From: REDI01 sp038123735
Lineage (GTDB): Bacteria > Myxococcota_A > UBA796 > GCA-2862545
DNA: 11,015 bases
Assembly (NCBI GenBank): GCA_038123735.1
Contig: JAYPAP010000126.1
Span: 1-11,015, forward strand
Direction: 5' to 3'
Below the pieces are notes generated by a model. That model did not search any database, was not told where the DNA came from, and saw nothing but the letters and a program-made list of their open reading frames with translations. Of the stretch, positions 6,635-11,015 are shown in pieces; within the stretch, counting starts at the first letter, position 1, and every line of letters begins with the position of its first letter. The translations under genes and the position numbers were made by a program.

Positions 6635-7629
6635 TAGACGGGAATGATATCGGGTCTTTTGCCGAGACCTTCGGCCAGATCAGCGCCGAGGTGGAGCGGG
6701 TGGTGCTCGGCCAAGAAGATACGGTGCGGGGAGCGCTCATCGCCTTCTTCGCCGGTGGACACGTGCTCTTGGAGGGGCCGCCTGGCATCGGAAAGACCTT
6801 GCTCGCGCGTACCTTATCGCGGACCTTGGGCGTGGGCTTCCGGCGAATCCAGTTCACGCCGGACCTCATGCCGAGCGACGTGACCGGCGGTAATATCTTC
6901 AACCAAAAAATCGACGAATTTGAGTTTCATCCGGGCCCTATCTTCACATCGGTGCTGTTGGCCGATGAGATCAACCGCGCGCCCGCCAAGACCCAGTCCT
7001 CGCTCCTCGAGGCGATGAGCGACCGTCAGGTCACGGTCGACGGGGAGACGCGGGTGCTTCCGCGGCCGTTCTTTACGCTCGCGACGCAGAACCCGGTGGA
7101 GAGCGAGGGAACCTACCCATTGCCGGAGGCTCAGCTGGACCGGTTTATGGTGAAGCTCCTCGTCGACCACCCATCCGCCGACGTCGAAGTGCGCCTTTTG
7201 CAGAATGTGCGCGACGGATTTGACGCCTCCGACCTTGAGGCTGCTGGGATCCAGACCTTGGTCGACTCCGAGCGGATCGAGGCGATGCGGAGAGTGGCCC
7301 GTGCGGTGCGTCTGGACGATCGGGTGCTCGAATATGTGGCGCGGGTGGTGGGGCGAACCCGTAACCACGCCGCGGTCGATCTAGGAGCTTCGCCGCGTGC
7401 TTCTATTGCTCTTACCCTGTGTGCTCAGGTCCTGGCGGCTACCGAGAGGCGGGACTACGTGGTGCCCGATGACATCAAAGAGCTGGCGGCGCCGGTGCTG
7501 CGCCATCGCTTCTTGCTCCAGCCCGATGCGGAGCTGGAAGGGGTCACGGCCGACGACATCATCCGGGAGATCCTCCAGGATGTCCCTGTACCGGGCGATC
7601 GTGATCACGATGGGGGAACCTCCCTTTGA
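6631..7629 (+). CDS. MoxR family AAA+ ATPase
   Basis: A 332-residue cytoplasmic AAA+ ATPase. The ATG at 6631 overlaps the upstream stop (ATGA) and has GGAGG at 6618-6622, 8 nt away; the ATG at 6616 lies on that Shine-Dalgarno sequence and is less likely. Walker A is GPPGIGKT (49-56) and Walker B LLADE (109-113), followed by the MoxR-typical INRAPAKTQSSLLEAM. Sensor 1 lies in ATQNP (151-155), and VESEGTYPLPEAQLDRF (156-172) is the MoxR signature. The C-terminal lid follows (about 225-310). Length and motifs are normal, so it should be active. MoxR ATPases act as chaperones that remodel vWA-type partner proteins; here the partner is presumably the DUF58 protein encoded next (TTGA overlap). Confidence 0.97.
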   Translation: MIDGNDIGSFAETFGQISAEVERVVLGQEDTVRGALIAFFAGGHVLLEGPPGIGKTLLARTLSRTLGVGFRRIQFTPDLMPSDVTGGNIFNQKIDEFEFHPGPIFTSVLLADEINRAPAKTQSSLLEAMSDRQVTVDGETRVLPRPFFTLATQNPVESEGTYPLPEAQLDRFMVKLLVDHPSADVEVRLLQNVRDGFDASDLEAAGIQTLVDSERIEAMRRVARAVRLDDRVLEYVARVVGRTRNHAAVDLGASPRASIALTLCAQVLAATERRDYVVPDDIKELAAPVLRHRFLLQPDAELEGVTADDIIREILQDVPVPGDRDHDGGTSL

Positions 7630-8909
7630 TTCCGACTCACCGCCTCGTAGCCCTCGCCGCCGTCCCGTTACTTATCGGGATTGTGGCCTATGCCGTGCCG
7701 ATGCTGGTCTGGCCGATGGTCGTGGTCAACCTGCTGATCATCGCGGTTGCACTTATCGATGCGCGGGGAGCACGGGCGGAAGTAACGGTCGCGCGGATTG
7801 TGGACCCGGTGCAGGCGGTGGGGCGCGCCTTTCACGTTCAGCTGAATATCGAGGTCGATCGTGACATCACCCTCCGGATCACCGACGATGCCCCGGGAGA
7901 GGCGGCCGGTATTCCAGCGACCTTGCGCATCCATCCCGGTCAGATCACTGTGGTTCCGTATTGGTTGACGTGTCCATCCCGAGGCGACCAGCGCTTCGGG
8001 TCGATCCAGGTCCGCTGGAGCACGCCGCTGGGACTATTCGAGCGGGAGGTTCGGTTCGAGCCTGAGACCGAGCTGCGCGTATACCCCAGGTTCGACCAGC
8101 TCCGAAGTGCGGCCATGGCCGGCCTGAGCGATGAGCGTCGGGCTGCGAGTAAGGTGCTCCGTCGACCGGGAGGAGAGAACGAGTTTGAGCGGCTGCGTCC
8201 CTACGTGCGGGGGGATGCGTACCGACACATCGACTGGAAAGCCACGGCGCGCAAGCGTCACCTCGTCACGCGAGAGTTCGGCCAAGAGGTCAATCAAAAC
8301 GTGATTTTTCTCCTGGACGCGGGCCGAATGATGTCCGCGACGCACCAGGGGATCACCGCCTTTGACCAGGCCCTCGATGCGGCGATGACCATGGCCCAAG
8401 TCGCGCTTCGCCACGGCGATCGGGTGGGCCTGCTGGTGTACGACGACCAGATCCGCGCTTGGAGTCCGCCTCAGGGGGGGAGCCGTACTGGCACCAAGCT
8501 GATTCGGGCCACCTATGACGTGTTTCCTTCGCTGCGCGAGCCAGACCATATGGCTGCGCTGCGGTGGCTATCCGGTCGGGTTCGGCGGCGGAGTCTGGTC
8601 GTGATGCTCACCACGGTCATCGATGATGTGAACGCCCAGGTGTCGCATGAGATCGTCTCCGCTATGACCCGCCGACACCTCCCGTTAGTCGCCTGGTTAC
8701 GCGATAGCGGTCTCGAGGAGATGGCCCGCGGTCAGGGGGGAGCGAACCTCTTCAGTGGTGGTGCGGCGGCCGAGCTACTCCAGCGCCGAGACCGGCAGCT
8801 CCTGGCACTCAAGCGGCGGGGGGCATTGGTGCTGGATGTGGAGCCCGGTGCGCTGACGCCCGGCCTGGTCTCCGAGTACCTTCAGGTAAAAGCCAGAAAG
8901 TTACTGTAG
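7626..8909 (+). CDS. DUF58 domain protein (degenerate vWA-like), MoxR partner
   Basis: A 427-residue membrane-anchored protein. The start is a TTG at 7626 overlapping the MoxR stop (TTGA), with a G-rich stretch (GGGGGAA) just upstream. Two hydrophobic helices lie at about 7-22 and 24-43. A beta-rich region follows (50-150), then the DUF58 signature ENEFERLRPYVRGDAYRHID (184-203) with WKATAR after it. The C-terminal vWA-like domain begins VIFLLDAGRMM (226-236). The metal site (D-x-S-x-S in true vWA domains) reads D231-A-G-R-M, so metal binding is doubtful; this is common in DUF58 proteins. It is the last gene of the overlapping operon. Function is inferred from the conserved MoxR-DUF58 pairing. 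Confidence 0.95.
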   Translation: MIPTHRLVALAAVPLLIGIVAYAVPMLVWPMVVVNLLIIAVALIDARGARAEVTVARIVDPVQAVGRAFHVQLNIEVDRDITLRITDDAPGEAAGIPATLRIHPGQITVVPYWLTCPSRGDQRFGSIQVRWSTPLGLFEREVRFEPETELRVYPRFDQLRSAAMAGLSDERRAASKVLRRPGGENEFERLRPYVRGDAYRHIDWKATARKRHLVTREFGQEVNQNVIFLLDAGRMMSATHQGITAFDQALDAAMTMAQVALRHGDRVGLLVYDDQIRAWSPPQGGSRTGTKLIRATYDVFPSLREPDHMAALRWLSGRVRRRSLVVMLTTVIDDVNAQVSHEIVSAMTRRHLPLVAWLRDSGLEEMARGQGGANLFSGGAAAELLQRRDRQLLALKRRGALVLDVEPGALTPGLVSEYLQVKARKLL

Positions 8910-8977
8910 AGTAGAGGGTTGTTCTTAAGCAGCCTCACGGCTCAGCGGCATGTGATAGCGTACGGTTCGTTACCGCC

Positions 8978-8983
8978 GGGAGG
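8978..8983 (+). promoter_or_regulatory. Ribosome binding site of the 8992 gene
   Basis: GGGAGG with 8 nt to the ATG at 8992. It lies in an 82-base gap after the DUF58 stop, so this gene is initiated independently rather than by overlap coupling. No convincing promoter or terminator is visible in the gap. Confidence 0.75.
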
Positions 8984-8991
8984 TCCCCACC

Positions 8992-9771
8992 ATGTCAGAC
9001 AATCCATTTGAAGCACCATCTGAGTCGGGTTTTGCCAGCTCTTCCGAGGACCTGGAGGGTGAGTTCGCCCCAGTACCACTCTCGATCGGGGAGATCTTAA
9101 ATCGGTCATGGGCGGTCTTTCGCGATAACTTGGGGATTGTACTCGGCGTGTTCGGGGTGATTATCGCGGTCGCGATTGTATTTGCCGTGGTGAGTCAGGT
9201 GGCTACGATGGCGGGCGCGATGGCGCTTGCGAGTGCAGATGTTGATCCCGATCTAGCTCCGCTCTTGATCCAGTTAATCGCGCAGCCAATCAGTTTGGTG
9301 CAGAACGCGGTCTTTCTCTGGATCAGCCTCGGCAGCGGGGCGATCATGATTCGCCTGGTGCGGGGACAATATGCCAGCTTTGGGATGCTCTTTCAGCAGA
9401 CGAAGTACTTTCTTGGGTATTTGGCGGTAGTGATCGTTGTCGGGATTGTGTCGGTCCCCGCCTTCCTCCTCCTCATCGTCCCGGCCATCATCTTATCGAT
9501 CGTCACCAGTCAGGTGCTGATGGTGATGGTGGCGGAAGATGAACGGAATCCTATCAACGCGGTCCGCCGTTCGATTGAGCTGACTTGGCCAAATTTTTGG
9601 TTTCTTCTCGGGTTCTACATTGTCTTCGGACTAGGGTCTCTCCTCTTAGGGTTGGTGACGTTGTGTCTCGGCTTCTTGCTGGTTGGCGCGATCCAGCCGG
9701 TCATCAACGCGGTCGTGTATCAAGCGCTCGCAGAGGATCACCGCTTACGGATGGAGCTGGGGGCCGAGTAG
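8992..9771 (+). CDS. Multi-pass membrane protein with NPFEAP N-terminus
   Basis: A 259-residue protein. Residues 1-30 are a soluble Ser/Glu/Pro-rich leader starting MSDNPFEAPSE, a kind of beginning common in membrane proteins of this class. SIGEILNRSWAVFRDN (31-46) precedes the first membrane helix (47-68). Further hydrophobic spans lie at about 90-122, 138-180, 201-226 and 226-245. AVRRSIELTWPNFWFLLGFY (190-209) is the R-S-x-x-L-x-x-x-N-x-W motif typical of YciC/DUF975/GPDPase_memb-type proteins and is shared in outline with the gene at 4002. No enzymatic motif is seen. It may be transcribed with the upstream operon or from its own promoter in the 82-base gap. Confidence 0.85.
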   Translation: MSDNPFEAPSESGFASSSEDLEGEFAPVPLSIGEILNRSWAVFRDNLGIVLGVFGVIIAVAIVFAVVSQVATMAGAMALASADVDPDLAPLLIQLIAQPISLVQNAVFLWISLGSGAIMIRLVRGQYASFGMLFQQTKYFLGYLAVVIVVGIVSVPAFLLLIVPAIILSIVTSQVLMVMVAEDERNPINAVRRSIELTWPNFWFLLGFYIVFGLGSLLLGLVTLCLGFLLVGAIQPVINAVVYQALAEDHRLRMELGAE

Positions 9772-9824
9772 CCTCCGCCCGTGGCTGATTCGGGCGACAT
9801 GATTCGTTCGTGGGGAGTTGAGAA

Positions 9825-10652
9825 ATGACTGATAGTACGCATTCCACGCGGCCTGATGGAGATTCCGCCGGGAAGAAGATGGACCCGAAACATGTGGTGG
9901 ATGCGCTCTCGTGGTCATTCAAGCACTTCGGCGACCACATCGGCGAATATGCTTTGGCGGGTTTAGGGCAGTTTGTCGCCGCCTTGGTCGTGGGAGTGGT
10001 CGCGATTCCGGTATTTTACTGTTGTATTTTTGGCGCGTATGTTGGCATGGTTGGCGGCATGCTTGGTGGGATGGCTGTCGGTGCGTCGACGGGGGAGGAA
10101 GAGCTCGCGGCCGGGCTGGCGGGCCTTGGTGCATTCGGTGGGTTCGCCCTGTTCTACCTAGCCATATTTGGTCTTGTTCTCGGAATTATGGCGGTTCTCG
10201 CGCCCATTTCAGGCTCCCTGCTTCGGGCGGTGGACCGTAAACTGCGCTTCCAAGAGGAGTTGAGCTTTGGGAGTGCATTTTCGACAGTTTGGAAGCAACC
10301 GATCCGCGATGCATCAATCGTGGTGGCGGTTGGGCTCCTCAACGCCCTCGGGGCCTTGCTCTGCCTCGTCGGTGTGGTCGGCACGTTGGCGCTTACCAAT
10401 ACGGCAGCGATGCGGGTCATGCTGGACGGCGAACCGGTATTTGGGGCACTTAAGGGGTCCTTTGCTCACGCGCGCGAGAATCTGGGGTGGACCATGGCGG
10501 ATGTGGGCATGGAATACGTGGTCAGCTTAGTCGCCAACTATGTCCCAATTATTGGGCCTGCTTACGCCTTGCTCTTCCATGTCGTTACGTATCGCGACGC
10601 CATTCCTGCGGCGGACGGCGAGCCCCTGTTGTTGGGGGATGCCAGCGCGTAG
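9825..10652 (+). CDS. Multi-pass membrane protein, glycine-rich
   Basis: A 275-residue protein starting at the ATG at 9825, with GGGGAG at 9812-9817 (7 nt spacing), 53 bases after the previous gene. A hydrophilic leader (1-22) is followed by ALSWSFKHFGDHIGEY and membrane spans at about 42-66, 66-88, 97-130, 163-192 and 230-255. A small-residue-rich stretch, GAYVGMVGGMLGGMAVG (70-86), suggests tight helix packing. A loop around RKLRFQEELSFGSAFSTVWK and a late GALKGSFAHARENLGW block mirror the layout of the neighbouring membrane protein, so the two may be distant relatives. No named family can be assigned with confidence and no catalytic site is evident. Confidence 0.82.
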   Translation: MTDSTHSTRPDGDSAGKKMDPKHVVDALSWSFKHFGDHIGEYALAGLGQFVAALVVGVVAIPVFYCCIFGAYVGMVGGMLGGMAVGASTGEEELAAGLAGLGAFGGFALFYLAIFGLVLGIMAVLAPISGSLLRAVDRKLRFQEELSFGSAFSTVWKQPIRDASIVVAVGLLNALGALLCLVGVVGTLALTNTAAMRVMLDGEPVFGALKGSFAHARENLGWTMADVGMEYVVSLVANYVPIIGPAYALLFHVVTYRDAIPAADGEPLLLGDASA

Positions 10653-10712
10653 CGGCGTGCGCCTGGGCAACGGGGCTATGAAGTACGGCACGCCCGGGGT
10701 ATCGTCGTGGCT

Positions 10713-11015
10713 ATGAAGCGAATGCTCCGACCGTTATCCATCATGGGCGTACTCTGGTTGATGTCCGGGGGGTGCGCCACCCCTGAAGAAATCGCTCCCC
10801 CGAGCGTGCCAGAATTAGACCAGAAAACTTCAGAACCGGACAATGTGCCCTCGTCAGAGGTGGCAGCGGCTGCACCATCCGGGGGCCAAACGGCGCTCGC
10901 GAGGGGACGTTGCTCCACAGTGCCGCGGTCTGCCCCCCATGGTCAGATCCGAAGCTGCGACGCTGATCCACCAGACTTGCCAAGGCCGCTTCCGCCGTTT
11001 GGTCGCCCAGCCGAG
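10713..11015 (+). CDS. Predicted lipoprotein, 3' end outside window
   Basis: An ATG at 10713 opens a frame that runs without a stop to the window edge (101 codons). It begins MKRMLRPLSIMGVLWLMSGG and then C21, a textbook lipoprotein signal with an S-G-G-C box. Next comes a Pro/Glu/Ser-rich linker (residues 22-60) and a region with cysteines at 70 and 86. No good Shine-Dalgarno sequence lies upstream. The reading after about residue 60 is less clearly coding, and the alternative frames are also partly open there. The lipoprotein start is solid; the function cannot be told. Confidence 0.65.
   Translation, partial: MKRMLRPLSIMGVLWLMSGGCATPEEIAPPSVPELDQKTSEPDNVPSSEVAAAAPSGGQTALARGRCSTVPRSAPHGQIRSCDADPPDLPRPLPPFGRPAE

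Noticed and set aside
8910..8991. Promoter or terminator in the gap after DUF58
   Set aside because: TTGTTC, GATAGC and a short AGCC/GGCT hairpin are present, but spacing and stem length are too poor to support a call.
10654..10694. Inverted repeat GGCGTGC/GCACGCC as a terminator after the last complete gene
   Set aside because: Only 7 bp with a 27-base loop and no T-run; expected by chance in GC-rich DNA.
10676..10983. Minus-strand open frames opposite the terminal lipoprotein start
   Set aside because: No signal, motif or ribosome binding site, whereas the plus-strand frame starts with a clear lipoprotein signal.

Overview
The window is GC-rich bacterial DNA that uses the standard code, with TGA as a genuine stop at most gene junctions. 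The gene content (SpoIIM/RDD/MoxR/DUF58 cluster, TSP3-type calcium repeats, exported c-type cytochrome lipoprotein, a probable selenoprotein, many lipoproteins) fits a Myxococcota-like or related deltaproteobacterial lineage. That placement is an inference from content and codon usage only.

Left part, minus strand (1-1863): a three-gene operon of exported proteins. It starts with a lipoprotein carrying two TSP3-like Asp-rich repeats and a thioredoxin-like domain. Its redox motif is interrupted by an in-frame TGA exactly where the first cysteine of W-C-x-x-C belongs. A perfect 7-bp hairpin with a GGU loop lies 21 nt past that TGA, which matches the bacterial SECIS layout. I therefore read the two apparent ORFs as one 243-residue selenoprotein (W-Sec-S-G-C). 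It overlaps by four bases (GTGA) with a diheme c-type cytochrome lipoprotein of the SO_2930/HNE_0200 type. That gene in turn overlaps by four bases (ATGA) with a third gene, of which only the signal-peptide start lies in the window.

Middle (1864-2290): a divergent intergenic region with a candidate promoter for the minus-strand operon and a short coding-like remnant.

Right part, plus strand (2291-8909): a tightly packed six-gene operon: RDD membrane protein, SpoIIM-family membrane protein, multi-pass membrane protein, a DUF4129-DUF4350 fusion, MoxR AAA+ ATPase and DUF58 protein. All five junctions are exact 4-base stop/start overlaps (ATGA four times, TTGA once), which implies translational coupling. 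This is a recurring bacterial cluster in which the MoxR ATPase is thought to act as a chaperone on the DUF58/vWA-like partner near the membrane; its substrate is unknown. Two further multi-pass membrane proteins follow with their own ribosome binding sites (8992-9771, 9825-10652). A lipoprotein gene starting at 10713 runs off the right edge.

The main point of the window is the unannotated selenoprotein. Ordinary gene calling would split it into a truncated lipoprotein and a spurious short ORF, and would also mis-start the cytochrome.
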